From NCBI RefSeq assembly GCF_900099995.1, contig NZ_FNCZ01000001.1:620001-684000 (forward strand): DNA of 64,000 nt, in the 5' to 3' direction. The translations under genes and the position numbers were made by a program. Position 1 is the first letter of the stretch. Every line of letters starts with the position of its first letter. Below the pieces are notes generated by a model. The model was not told the DNA's origin. It saw only the letters and a program-made list of their open reading frames with translations, and did no database searches. Positions 18,496-26,871 of this stretch are shown here, one piece after another. This DNA comes from Winogradskyella thalassocola (GTDB taxonomy: Bacteria; Bacteroidota; Bacteroidia; Flavobacteriales; Flavobacteriaceae).

Positions 18496-18536
18496 AAAGC
18501 CTTGTAAACGTTAAGTTTATGAGGCTTTTTCTTTTT
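18496..18536 (+). terminator. Intrinsic terminator after the tRNA
   Basis: Arms of 14 bases (AAAGCCTTGTAAAC and its near-complement, 12 of 14 matching) are followed by a T-rich tract ending near 18536. It starts 15 bases after the tRNA. Confidence 0.75.
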
Positions 18537-18904
18537 GTTAGGAGCTGAAATAAGAGACGAATTATCTAAATAGAATATTTTCTACATTTAGAATCTTACT
18601 ATATTTATGTTTTAGACCTATTAGTTTTAATAATACTATTTATTTTTAAACGATGTCACCTGTTTTAAGTAATTGAGCAGTTCTAGACTTAACATTGAAA
18701 CCGTTCTATGTTTTTTCAACGTATTTCGTGATATACGATACTATAGAGCGTATGTTTTTTGAGTTTAATTGCCTAACATCAAAAGGCGATGAAGGTTTGT
18801 AATCTTTATCCTTGCTTTAATTCTGTTTTCTCATATAGGTCAATCTTTTCAGTTATAGTCGTAAATGAATATAAATCAAAAAAGATGTTTGCTAAAACAA
18901 CAAG
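18537..18904. other. Intergenic stretch without recognisable genes
   Basis: About 370 AT-rich bases between the tRNA terminator and the end of dctM. I see no open frame of useful length, no strong hairpin and no insertion-sequence ends. It marks the boundary between the housekeeping block and the polysaccharide locus. Confidence 0.5.
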
Positions 18905-20200
18905 TTATAATCCAAATATACTTGGTAACCATAAACTTAATTCTGGAAAATAGGTAACCAATATTAAGGAAATTATCATGGCGGCAAAAAGCGGTAAAAG
19001 TGGCTTAACAACTTTCTCTATGGTTGTATTTGCGACACCAACTCCTACAAATAAAACGGATCCTACAGGTGGAGTACAGAGTCCAATACATAAATTTAGA
19101 ATCATGACAATACCAAAATGTACGGGATCCATGCCAAGCTTTTCAACAATAGGTAAAAAGATTGGGGTGAAAATAAGAACTGCTGGTGTCATATCCATAA
19201 ATATACCAACAACCAATAATATTAAATTAATAATTAGTAATATCACTATTGGATTATTGCTTGCTCCTAGTAAAGCTGTACTAATATCATTTGGAATATT
19301 CTCGTAAGACATTACCCAAGACATGCTCGTGGACGCACCAATCAATAACATTACAATTGCTGTAGTGCCACAGGCTTCTAAAGATATTTCTGGTAAATCT
19401 TTAAGGGTGATTTCCTTGTACCAAAAGCCTAATAATAAAGTGTAGAGAACTGCAATGGCTGATGCTTCTGTGGCTGTGAAAATGCCTGCTACAATACCTC
19501 CAATTACTATAACAAGTAACATTAAACTAGGAAAAGCTCTAAAAAATGTAGTTCCAACTTCTTTTAATGAGCTTTTCTTACCGACTTTATAGCCTTTCTT
19601 TTTAGCCCAAAAAGACGCTACGATCATAAGAAATAATCCTGTTAAAATCCCAGGAATATAGCCTGCTAAAAACAAGGCAGCGATGGACACACCACCACTT
19701 GCCAATGAATACACAATGAGCACATTACTCGGTGGAATTATTAACCCTGTAGTTGATGATGTTATGTTTACGGCTGCTCCAAATTCTTTTGAATAACCTT
19801 CCTTTTCCATTTCAGGTCCTAGAATACTGCCCATTGCGGATGCCGATGCCATTGCAGATCCTGCTATGGCTCCCATTAACATGGCAGCGATTACATTAAT
19901 TAAGGCTAATCCTCCTGGAAGTGCACCTACAAGTGTTTTAGCAAAATCGATTAAACGATGTGCTATACCACCTTTATTCATAAGTTGTCCGGAGAGTACG
20001 AAAAATGGAATTGCTAACAAGGCAAAGCTATCTAAACCAGTTGCCATACGTTGAGACACAGTGGTAAGAGCAGGAAGCATGGATATACTTGTCATCATCG
20101 TTAACAGTGATGAAATGGCAATACTCCAGCCTACAGGAACACTAAATAATAATAAACCAATAAAACTAAGTGCTAAAACGAGTATAGGTAGATATTCCAT
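18905..20200 (-). CDS. dctM: TRAP transporter large membrane subunit
   Basis: Multi-helix inner-membrane protein of 431 residues, the transport channel of a tripartite ATP-independent periplasmic (TRAP) carrier driven by an ion gradient. It is hydrophobic throughout, with family motifs such as ALLAIPFFVLSGQLM near residue 60, GAIAGSAMASASAMG near 110 and NLCIGLCTPPVGSVLF near 370. Its ATG overlaps the stop of the small subunit (TAATG). It follows lacI-dctP-dctQ in one operon; the divergent kduI-kduD genes suggest a uronate-type acid as cargo. Confidence 0.95.
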   Translation of the reverse strand: MEYLPILVLALSFIGLLLFSVPVGWSIAISSLLTMMTSISMLPALTTVSQRMATGLDSFALLAIPFFVLSGQLMNKGGIAHRLIDFAKTLVGALPGGLALINVIAAMLMGAIAGSAMASASAMGSILGPEMEKEGYSKEFGAAVNITSSTTGLIIPPSNVLIVYSLASGGVSIAALFLAGYIPGILTGLFLMIVASFWAKKKGYKVGKKSSLKEVGTTFFRAFPSLMLLVIVIGGIVAGIFTATEASAIAVLYTLLLGFWYKEITLKDLPEISLEACGTTAIVMLLIGASTSMSWVMSYENIPNDISTALLGASNNPIVILLIINLILLVVGIFMDMTPAVLIFTPIFLPIVEKLGMDPVHFGIVMILNLCIGLCTPPVGSVLFVGVGVANTTIEKVVKPLLPLFAAMIISLILVTYFPELSLWLPSIFGL

Positions 20201-20664
20201 TATAATTCTTTGTTTATAATATCAGAAAGTTTGTAATAGATAATTAAGATGCCACTAACAGGAATTACGGAATAAACAACAGCTAACGGAATTTGCAATG
20301 CTGGCGAAGATTGTCGTAAGGTAAATGTTATATACACTAAACGTAGCCCGCCAATAACAAATGCTGCAAGACAAAAAATAATAATAACCCAATTGACAAA
20401 TGTTTTTAATTTTGTTTGTCCTTCTTTATTCAATCGCGATGGCAATAAATCTATAGCTACATGCATACGCTTTCCAGAAATATAAGCAGCTCCTAAAACA
20501 CCGACCCAAATCATGAGATATCGTGCTAGTTCGTCTGTAAATGAACTTGGAGCACCCATGACGAATCTTGTAAAGACTTGCCACAATACATTTATAACCA
20601 TCACTCCCATAATTATGGCTAGTGATGTGCCCAATACCTTATCCACTTTTTTTCTGAATTTCAT
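20200..20664 (-). CDS. dctQ: TRAP transporter small membrane subunit
   Basis: Protein of 154 residues with four predicted membrane helices (about 12-33, 47-62, 83-105, 122-147), the standard DctQ layout. The conserved region SSFTDELARYLMIWVGVLGAA spans about 40-60. It partners the large subunit, with which it overlaps by one base, and lies two bases downstream of the binding-protein gene. Confidence 0.93.
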   Translation of the reverse strand: MKFRKKVDKVLGTSLAIIMGVMVINVLWQVFTRFVMGAPSSFTDELARYLMIWVGVLGAAYISGKRMHVAIDLLPSRLNKEGQTKLKTFVNWVIIIFCLAAFVIGGLRLVYITFTLRQSSPALQIPLAVVYSVIPVSGILIIYYKLSDIINKEL

Positions 20665-20666
20665 AT

Positions 20667-21647
20667 TTATTGGCTTTCTTGAATTCTTTTAATAAGGCTA
20701 TAAACCTGTTCATCATTTTTATAGGACTCATAAATAGATTCCACTTTGTTTTTAAACATCGTTTTGTCTGGTTTAATAATGGTTACTCCTGCTTCTTTCA
20801 CAGCTTCTAACGCATTTAATTCTGCTTTTGCCCATAGTTTTCTTTGATAGTCTACTGAAACATTAACAGCCGATTGTAGCCATTCTTTTTCTTGAGCGTT
20901 CAATGTGTTCCACAAATGCGTACTAATAATCAGTACATCCGGAATCGTAGTGTGTTCGTCTAGAGAAAAAAACTTACAAACTTCATATTGTCTAGAAAGG
21001 TAAAATGTTGGAGGGTTGTTTTCTGCGCCATCTACAACTCCTTGTTGTAGAGCGGTATATAATTCTCCCGATGATATTGGAGTAGGAGAACCTCCAAGAC
21101 TTGTAACCATGCGCATGGCTGTGATGCTTTCCATGACTCTAATTTTTAAGCCTTCTAAATCTTCTGGTGTTTCAACAGGTTGTTCTTTGGTGTAAAAACT
21201 TCGACTTCCAGCATCATAATATCCTAAACCTTTCAGCCAATATTTTTGTCCACCGTCCAACAACTCCTTGCCAATAGCACCATCTAAAACATTAAAAGTA
21301 TGTTTGCGATCTTTAAAAATGAATGGTAGACCAAATACTCTCATATCTGGCGAAAAATTTTCCATCACTGCAGCAGATACTTTGGTCATATCTAAACTTC
21401 CTATTTGAATCAACTCTAAGCATTGACGCTCTGAACCTAATTGTTGGTTGGGATATATTTCTAATTTTAATTTTCCTTTTGAATTTTTTTCGAGCTCTTC
21501 GCCCATAAGTATCATAGCCTTATGTACAGGATGATTTATGTCTAACCCGTGGGCTAATTTGATCGTTTTTTCATTTTGTAACTTTTCACAAGACGTAAAA
21601 GTCATTAATAATAAAAATGAAATAAATATCGGAAGAAATGTTTTCAT
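20667..21647 (-). CDS. dctP: TRAP transporter substrate-binding protein
   Basis: Periplasmic solute receptor of 326 residues. The signal has a lipobox (FTSC, Cys20), so it is probably a lipoprotein. The family-defining arginine that salt-bridges a substrate carboxylate is Arg170 in GLKIRVM. Asn210 in GVVDGAENNP and the GSLDMTKVS region (83-91) complete the pocket. Conservation of the arginine supports a carboxylated substrate such as an unsaturated or keto-deoxy uronate. It is 24 bases downstream of the lacI-type gene, so regulator and transporter share a transcript. Confidence 0.93.
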   Translation of the reverse strand: MKTFLPIFISFLLLMTFTSCEKLQNEKTIKLAHGLDINHPVHKAMILMGEELEKNSKGKLKLEIYPNQQLGSERQCLELIQIGSLDMTKVSAAVMENFSPDMRVFGLPFIFKDRKHTFNVLDGAIGKELLDGGQKYWLKGLGYYDAGSRSFYTKEQPVETPEDLEGLKIRVMESITAMRMVTSLGGSPTPISSGELYTALQQGVVDGAENNPPTFYLSRQYEVCKFFSLDEHTTIPDVLIISTHLWNTLNAQEKEWLQSAVNVSVDYQRKLWAKAELNALEAVKEAGVTIIKPDKTMFKNKVESIYESYKNDEQVYSLIKRIQESQ

Positions 21648-21671
21648 TAAAAATATATTAGATTAAAGCTT

Positions 21672-22691
21672 TCACTTTTTTGACGATTGACGTTCTATTA
21701 AATTCGAATCCATTATGATGGTTTGTGAGTCTAATGCACCATTTTCTTTCGCTATATGCTTCAATAGTAATTCTGTTGCAGCCTTACCCATTTCAATTCC
21801 TGGCTGGTTAATGGTAGTTAACGCAGGATTAATAACTGTTGAAATAGGTTCATTACTAAAACCAACAATGGCAATATCTTCAGGGATTTTAACACCTTTA
21901 CTAGTTAAATATTTCATAGCTCCAATAGCAGCCACATCATTTGCAGAAAATAGACCATCAATAGGATTTGGTAAGGCTAATAATTTCTCGGAGTTCTTCC
22001 TACCATCTTCTTCCATTAATTTAGAGGGAAAAACAAACTCTTCTATAAAAGGTAAACCATGTTTTGAGAGGGCATGTTTATAACCGTTAAATCTGTTTTT
22101 ATAAATTTCTAAGTTTTGTGGTCCTGAAAAATGAGCTATATTCTTGCATCCTTTTAATATGAGATGCTCTGTCGCCTCAAAACCACCTTTAAAATCGTCA
22201 ATTAATACATTAGAATAATTAGGAATATCACAATGTCTATCAAAAAAAACGAGTTGAATTCCTTGCTTTTTTAAGACTTCTAAATGCTTATAATCTTTAG
22301 TTTCCATTGAAATGGACATAAGTACACCGTCAACGCGTTGACCCATAAGGGTGTTCACTATTTTTTTTTCGCGATTGAATTGCTCCAAGGATTGACAAAT
22401 AATAACAGTGTATCCAGCTTCATAAGCGGTCTCTTCAATACCACTAATTACAGATGAAAAGAAATGACGCGAAATTCTTGGCACAATAACACCTAATGTG
22501 TTTGTCTTGTTTTTTCTTAAACTTGATGCCAAATGGTTACGTTGATATCCCATTTCTGTGGCCTTGGCTAAAACAATATCTTTGGTTTTTTGAATAACCC
22601 GTGGACTATCGTTTAAAGCTCTAGATACTGTAGAACTATCAAGATTTAATGACTTAGCAATATCATGTATAGTGACCTTATTGTTTTGCAT
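21672..22691 (-). CDS. LacI-family transcriptional regulator
   Basis: DNA-binding repressor of 339 residues. The helix-turn-helix VTIHDIAKSLNLDSSTVSRAL is at about 6-26 and is followed by a periplasmic-binding-protein-like sensor domain (TLGVIVPRISRHFF onward). An upstream in-frame ATG at 22754 would add 21 residues before the HTH. LacI proteins start just before it, so I choose the ATG at 22691. A perfect 34-bp palindrome at 22779-22812, between this gene and kduI, is the likely operator and implies autoregulation and control of the kdu genes. Effector probably a uronate breakdown product (inference). Confidence 0.93.
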   Translation of the reverse strand: MQNNKVTIHDIAKSLNLDSSTVSRALNDSPRVIQKTKDIVLAKATEMGYQRNHLASSLRKNKTNTLGVIVPRISRHFFSSVISGIEETAYEAGYTVIICQSLEQFNREKKIVNTLMGQRVDGVLMSISMETKDYKHLEVLKKQGIQLVFFDRHCDIPNYSNVLIDDFKGGFEATEHLILKGCKNIAHFSGPQNLEIYKNRFNGYKHALSKHGLPFIEEFVFPSKLMEEDGRKNSEKLLALPNPIDGLFSANDVAAIGAMKYLTSKGVKIPEDIAIVGFSNEPISTVINPALTTINQPGIEMGKAATELLLKHIAKENGALDSQTIIMDSNLIERQSSKK

Positions 22692-22768
22692 TTGAAAATT
22701 ATTTGGTAAATATTTAGTACCTCCTAGATTACACTTTTTTACTATGATAATCAAGTAACACTATGAAA

Positions 22769-22776
22769 CAAATATA
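22769..22776 (-). promoter_or_regulatory. Candidate -7 box of lacI-dctPQM
   Basis: TATATTTG on the minus strand fits TAnnTTTG exactly and directly abuts the operator palindrome (22779-22812). A bound repressor would cover the promoter. Confidence 0.5.
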
Positions 22777-22778
22777 TG

Positions 22779-22812
22779 ATATTCAAAATACAATCGATTG
22801 TATTTTGAATAT
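22779..22812. promoter_or_regulatory. LacI-type operator, perfect 34-bp palindrome
   Basis: Seventeen bases on each side of the 22795/22796 axis are exact reverse complements. The core is CAATCGATTG, and the flanks read outward as TATTTTGAATAT. It lies between the divergent lacI-type and kduI genes. A 17-bp part (ACAATCGATTGTATTTT) recurs exactly at 55137-55153, and 14 bases of it recur at 59376-59389. A central CG in an A/T-flanked palindrome is typical of LacI-family operators. Confidence 0.85.
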
Positions 22813-22853
22813 TTTTATTACTTTTACAAAAATTAACTTAAATATATTTGGCA

Positions 22854-23696
22854 ATGACAACTCACTATCAAACACGCTATGCGGCATCACCACAAGACGT
22901 GAAAAATTACGATACTAATAGATTAAGAGACGAATTTTTAATTAGTAACGTCATGGAAGATGATGCTATAAATTTAGTCTATTCTCATTATGATAGATTT
23001 ATTACTGGTGGAGTAGTTCCTGTGAAAAATGAATTAAAACTTGAATCTATAGATCCTTTAAAAGCAAATTATTTTTTAGAGCGTAGAGAATTAGGAATAA
23101 TAAATGTTGGTGGTAAAGGCACTGTTTCTGTTAATGGTATAGATTATCAATTAGACTATAAAGAAGCATTGTATATAGGTAGAGAAAACAAAGACGTTAT
23201 TTTTAGTAGTGAAGATGCGACTAAACCCGCAAAATTTTATTTAAACTCTACACCTGCTCACAAAACTTTTCCAACTAAAAAAATTGGTAGAGAAGATGCA
23301 GAAGTCGTAGAATTAGGTGCGTTAGAAACTGCTAACGCTAGAACTATTAGAAAACTAATTGTAAATAGTGTGGTAGAGACATGTCAAGTACAAATGGGTA
23401 TGACCGAATTGAAAACAGGAAGTGTTTGGAATACCATGCCAGCTCATGTACACGATAGAAGAATGGAGGTTTACTTTTATTTTGAAGTACCAGAAGATCA
23501 AGCTGTATGTCATTTTATGGGAGAACCAGAAGAAACAAGACACATTTGGATGGCAAATAACCAAGCTGTAATTTCTCCTCCTTGGTCTATACATTCTGGC
23601 TCAGGAACTAGTAACTATATCTTTATTTGGGGTATGGCTGGAGAAAATCTAGACTATGGAGATATGGATCACTGCAACATAAATGAGTTAAAATAA
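22854..23696 (+). CDS. kduI: 5-dehydro-4-deoxy-D-glucuronate isomerase
   Basis: Cytoplasmic cupin-fold zinc isomerase of 280 residues that converts 5-keto-4-deoxyuronate, formed from unsaturated uronic acid, to 2,5-diketo-3-deoxygluconate. Metal ligands lie in [16 protein letters not shown] (His198, His200, Glu205), with a further His near 245 (SIHSG). A TTG two codons upstream (22848) is in frame, but the ATG at 22854 gives the standard start ([13 protein letters not shown]). First gene of kduI-kduD-DUF4861, downstream of the 34-bp operator. Confidence 0.96.
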   Translation: MTTHYQTRYAASPQDVKNYDTNRLRDEFLISNVMEDDAINLVYSHYDRFITGGVVPVKNELKLESIDPLKANYFLERRELGIINVGGKGTVSVNGIDYQLDYKEALYIGRENKDVIFSSEDATKPAKFYLNSTPAHKTFPTKKIGREDAEVVELGALETANARTIRKLIVNSVVETCQVQMGMTELKTGSVWNTMPAHVHDRRMEVYFYFEVPEDQAVCHFMGEPEETRHIWMANNQAVISPPWSIHSGSGTSNYIFIWGMAGENLDYGDMDHCNINELK

Positions 23697-23716
23697 TTTA
23701 TTAAAAAACACAAATT

Positions 23717-24511
23717 ATGTCAATTAACTTATTTGATTTAACAGGGAAAGTAGCATTAATTACTGGAGCTACTCATGGTTTAGGAATGGCAATGGCAAAA
23801 GGTATTGGTAATGCTGGAGCTAAGATTATTGTAAACGGAAATTCATCGCAAGCAAAATTAGATGAAGCTATTGCAACATATAAAGAAGCTGGTATTGAGG
23901 CCTATGGTTATCTTTTTGATGTTACAGATGAGATGGCTGTAAAAGAAAATATTGAAAAGATTGAAAAAGAAATTGGTCCCATCGATATTTTAGTAAATAA
24001 TGCGGGTATTATTAAACGCACTCCATTAGTAGATATGGAGGTGGTCGATTTTAAAGCTGTAATTGATGTTGATTTAGTAGCACCTTTTATTGTTTCTAAA
24101 CATGTTGTGAAAGGAATGATTGAAAGAAAAAGCGGCAAAATCATTAACATTTGTTCTATGATGAGTGAGTTAGGTAGAAATTCTGTTGGAGCTTATGCGG
24201 CTGCAAAAGGAGGACTTAAAATGCTTACTCAAAATATGGCTACAGAATGGGCCAAACACAACATACAAACAAATGGAATAGGCCCTGGATATTTTGCAAC
24301 AAGTCAAACAGAACCAATTAGAGTAGATGGTCATCCTTTTAATGATTTTATTATCAACAGAACACCATCAGGTAAATGGGGAAACCCAGAAGACCTACAA
24401 GGGGCAGCCATATTTTTAAGTTCCAAAGCCAGTGATTTTGTTAATGGTCATATTGTGTATGTAGATGGTGGTATACTTGCAACTATTGGTAAACCCGCTA
24501 ATGAAGACTAG
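23717..24511 (+). CDS. kduD: 2-deoxy-D-gluconate/2-keto-3-deoxygluconate oxidoreductase (KduD)
   Basis: Short-chain dehydrogenase of 264 residues that reduces 2,5-diketo-3-deoxygluconate to 2-keto-3-deoxygluconate using NAD(P)H. Nucleotide-binding GATHGLGMA is near residue 17-25, NNAGI near 93-97 and the catalytic YAAAKGG near 160. It follows kduI by 20 bases and matches its pathway partner. Downstream KDG kinase and aldolase are not in the window. Confidence 0.93.
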   Translation: MSINLFDLTGKVALITGATHGLGMAMAKGIGNAGAKIIVNGNSSQAKLDEAIATYKEAGIEAYGYLFDVTDEMAVKENIEKIEKEIGPIDILVNNAGIIKRTPLVDMEVVDFKAVIDVDLVAPFIVSKHVVKGMIERKSGKIINICSMMSELGRNSVGAYAAAKGGLKMLTQNMATEWAKHNIQTNGIGPGYFATSQTEPIRVDGHPFNDFIINRTPSGKWGNPEDLQGAAIFLSSKASDFVNGHIVYVDGGILATIGKPANED

Positions 24512-24527
24512 TAACACCTATAATATC

Positions 24528-25703
24528 ATGAAAATCACAAAAAATAGTATTTCTTTATTATTGATAGTGCTTTTATGTGCTTGTGCGCAAGAAAAGAAAA
24601 GTACCATTATTAGCGTAAAAAACACATTAGATTTTGAGCGCTCTTTTGAAACTGTAGAAATTAAAAAAGCGTTATTAAATGTAGATAACCTAAATACTAT
24701 TGGTCTTAAAGATGTAAATACAGGAGAGCTTCAAGTCACCCAATTAGTGGATAACGATGGGGATGGAACTATGGATGAAATTTTATTTCAACCAAAAGTA
24801 GCTTCAAAATCTATAGCTAAATTTGAAGTGGTTACTATTACCGACACTGAACAACCTAAAGCACCATATTTATGTTATTCTCGTTTTGTGCCAGAACGGA
24901 CAGATGACTATACCTGGGAAAATAATAAAGTCGCTTTTCGTGTTTATGGACCAACTGCTCAAAAAATGATTGAAGATGATGTTCCTGGCGGGACGCTATC
25001 TAGTGGTGTTGATGCTTGGTTAAAAAGAGTTGAATACCCAATTATTAATAAATGGTACAAAAAAGAAACTGAAACTGACGGAAGTTATCATGTGGATACA
25101 GGGGAAGGGTTAGATGATTTTCATGTTGGTGCTAGTCGCGGAGTAGGTGGTATTTCTGTAAAAGTTGATACTACTTATTATAACTCTAAAAACTATACCA
25201 AATGGCGTACTATAACAACTGGTCCTCTAAGAACTAGTTTTTATTTGGAATATGAAAATTGGGATTCAGGTGGAAACACAATTATAGAATCAAAAGTAAT
25301 AAGTTTAGATTTAGGTCAGAATTTTTCAAAATTTAAGGTTTCATTAGAAGGTGCTAAAGCTATTTCTGCTGGTTTAACATTGCATGAAAAAGATGGACAG
25401 GTTTTTGGTAATAAACAAGAAGGCTGGGTCAGCTATTGGCAACCTCATGCGGATTCTGAATTAGGAACTGCTATTATTGCTTCTGAAGATTATTTTAATG
25501 ATTTTGAGACGTTTAATAGTGACTCAACAGACCTTAGCAATGCTTATGCACACCTTAATGTAATAAACAATCAGGTCATATATTACGCTGGTTTCGGGTG
25601 GAAAAAGAGTGGTCAGTTTAACACTAAACAAGATTGGAAGAACTATATCATTACATTTTCAGAATGTATAAACAACCCTTTAGAAATTAGCTTGAATAAT
25701 TAG
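24528..25703 (+). CDS. DUF4861 family lipoprotein
   Basis: Secreted protein of 391 residues counted from the ATG at 24528. A longer frame from 24465 overlaps kduD and lacks a sensible signal, whereas MKITKNSISLLLIVLLCACA is a clean lipoprotein signal. The body is rich in beta strands and carries DNDGDGTMDEILFQP. DUF4861 proteins are frequent next to pectin and uronate genes in Bacteroidota. Their biochemical role is not established, and a uronyl hydrolase-like or sugar-binding function is only a guess. Confidence 0.8.
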   Translation: MKITKNSISLLLIVLLCACAQEKKSTIISVKNTLDFERSFETVEIKKALLNVDNLNTIGLKDVNTGELQVTQLVDNDGDGTMDEILFQPKVASKSIAKFEVVTITDTEQPKAPYLCYSRFVPERTDDYTWENNKVAFRVYGPTAQKMIEDDVPGGTLSSGVDAWLKRVEYPIINKWYKKETETDGSYHVDTGEGLDDFHVGASRGVGGISVKVDTTYYNSKNYTKWRTITTGPLRTSFYLEYENWDSGGNTIIESKVISLDLGQNFSKFKVSLEGAKAISAGLTLHEKDGQVFGNKQEGWVSYWQPHADSELGTAIIASEDYFNDFETFNSDSTDLSNAYAHLNVINNQVIYYAGFGWKKSGQFNTKQDWKNYIITFSECINNPLEISLNN

Positions 25704-25770
25704 TATTATAAAAACAAGGCACAAAAAAGCATCTAAATCAAATTTCACCTTACATAATGGTGATAACCAG

Positions 25771-25806
25771 AAAGCCATAGTTTTAATACGATAAAACTAT
25801 GGCTTT
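25771..25806. terminator. Bidirectional terminator, overlapping the araC stop
   Basis: Perfect 14-base arms AAAGCCATAGTTTT/AAAACTATGGCTTT with an 8-base loop lie between the convergent DUF4861 and AraC genes. The right arm contains the last codons and stop of the AraC gene, whose end is at 25797. Confidence 0.85.
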
Positions 25807-26663
25807 CTTCTAATTTGTCCAGGAGAATATCCCATTTTGTTTTTAAATACTTTTGAAAAATAAAAAAGAGAATTAAACCCTGTCTTAGCAGAAATTTCTT
25901 TTAAAGAAAGCGATGTATTGACCATAAGTCGTTTTGCGTGTTCTAACCGCTCTTGAATAAGATATTGCTGTAAAGAAACACCTGTGTTATTTTTAAATAC
26001 AGTCCTAAATCTGTTATAACTTAAATGATGCTCACTAGCAAGTTTTTTGAAGTCTACCTCAGTATTAAGGTTTTCTCTTATAAAATCTATTATTTTTTTA
26101 CAAAGCTCTTCTTCGCGATTACTTGATTCTTGATTTTCATAGGAAATAACATAAGCAACTAACTGAAGAACAATACCTGCTAAAATCTTTTTAAATCCTG
26201 GACTATTTCTTTTAACCAATTTTATAGATTGATTAAATAAAAATATTAGCTCTTCCTGGTATCCCATTTGTTTAACATAGGACGTATTATTAGGAAACAA
26301 ATCTTTAAGGATTTTATTAGATAAAACGTCACCTCTTATTCCCATCCAATACTCTTCCCATCCTGTGTCTTCAGCTGGTTTGTAATTATGCCATTCTCCA
26401 GGGTATAATAGCATTACATCTCCTGAATTCACATCCCATTTACCAGATTTTGTCTCTAGAGTACCTCTTCCTGTAGGAACGTAAACAAGATAACATCCCT
26501 GCAGCGTTCTTCCCATGGCTTGTTCAAAGTCATGTGTGTCCGGATGACCTTCCATTGGGTATGAAGCTCCAGGATAAATATGCTGATATCCACATGTAGG
26601 TACATAAACACCCCAAACCTCTGCTTCAGGGTCGTCAGCTAAATAGTGAAAAAAACTGTCCAT
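25797..26663 (-). CDS. AraC-family transcriptional regulator with cupin sensor
   Basis: Protein of 288 residues. The N-terminal half is a sugar-sensing cupin-like domain (GDVMLLYPGEWHNYKP around 105-120). The C-terminal ~100 residues hold two helix-turn-helix motifs (FKKLASEHHLSYNRFRTVFK and SLKEISAKTGFNSLFYFSKV). It is divergent from the oxygenase-fusion operon across a 208-bp intergenic region, so is the natural candidate to activate that operon. The gene's stop codon lies inside the terminator stem. Effector unknown; a methylated or deoxy sugar would fit the neighbours (inference). Confidence 0.9.
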   Translation of the reverse strand: MDSFFHYLADDPEAEVWGVYVPTCGYQHIYPGASYPMEGHPDTHDFEQAMGRTLQGCYLVYVPTGRGTLETKSGKWDVNSGDVMLLYPGEWHNYKPAEDTGWEEYWMGIRGDVLSNKILKDLFPNNTSYVKQMGYQEELIFLFNQSIKLVKRNSPGFKKILAGIVLQLVAYVISYENQESSNREEELCKKIIDFIRENLNTEVDFKKLASEHHLSYNRFRTVFKNNTGVSLQQYLIQERLEHAKRLMVNTSLSLKEISAKTGFNSLFYFSKVFKNKMGYSPGQIRRKP

Positions 26664-26871
26664 ATCTAACCAAATGTAGACATTTTGAACAACAAAACCA
26701 ACAAAACGTCTATTGTTTGGAATAGGTGATTCCTCTAAGTTTGTAAATCATCCAAAATGATGGAAGCTTTTCTCAAGTCGTTATAATCAATTTTCATCGC
26801 GTCAATTTATAATAGTAATAATTAGCAGTTTGCAAATTTGACATTAGGTATGAAAATAGTAAAAAAGTAAA
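26664..26871. promoter_or_regulatory. Divergent control region of araC and the oxygenase operon
   Basis: The 208-bp gap contains an interrupted inverted repeat (CATC at 26749-26752 and GATG at 26759-26762) and A/C-rich direct near-repeats (ACAAAACC / ACAAAACG, near 26693-26709). A TTTG at about 26832 may belong to a promoter of the fusion gene. No consensus -7 box is clear, which would fit an activator-dependent promoter. Confidence 0.3.

Noticed and set aside
22843..22850. TATATTTG as the kduI promoter -7 box
   Set aside because: It lies only 3 bases before the ATG, so transcription would start inside the coding region.
24465..24527. Longer N-terminus for the DUF4861 protein overlapping kduD
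   Set aside because: The extension has no signal features, while the ATG at 24528 starts a clear lipoprotein signal.
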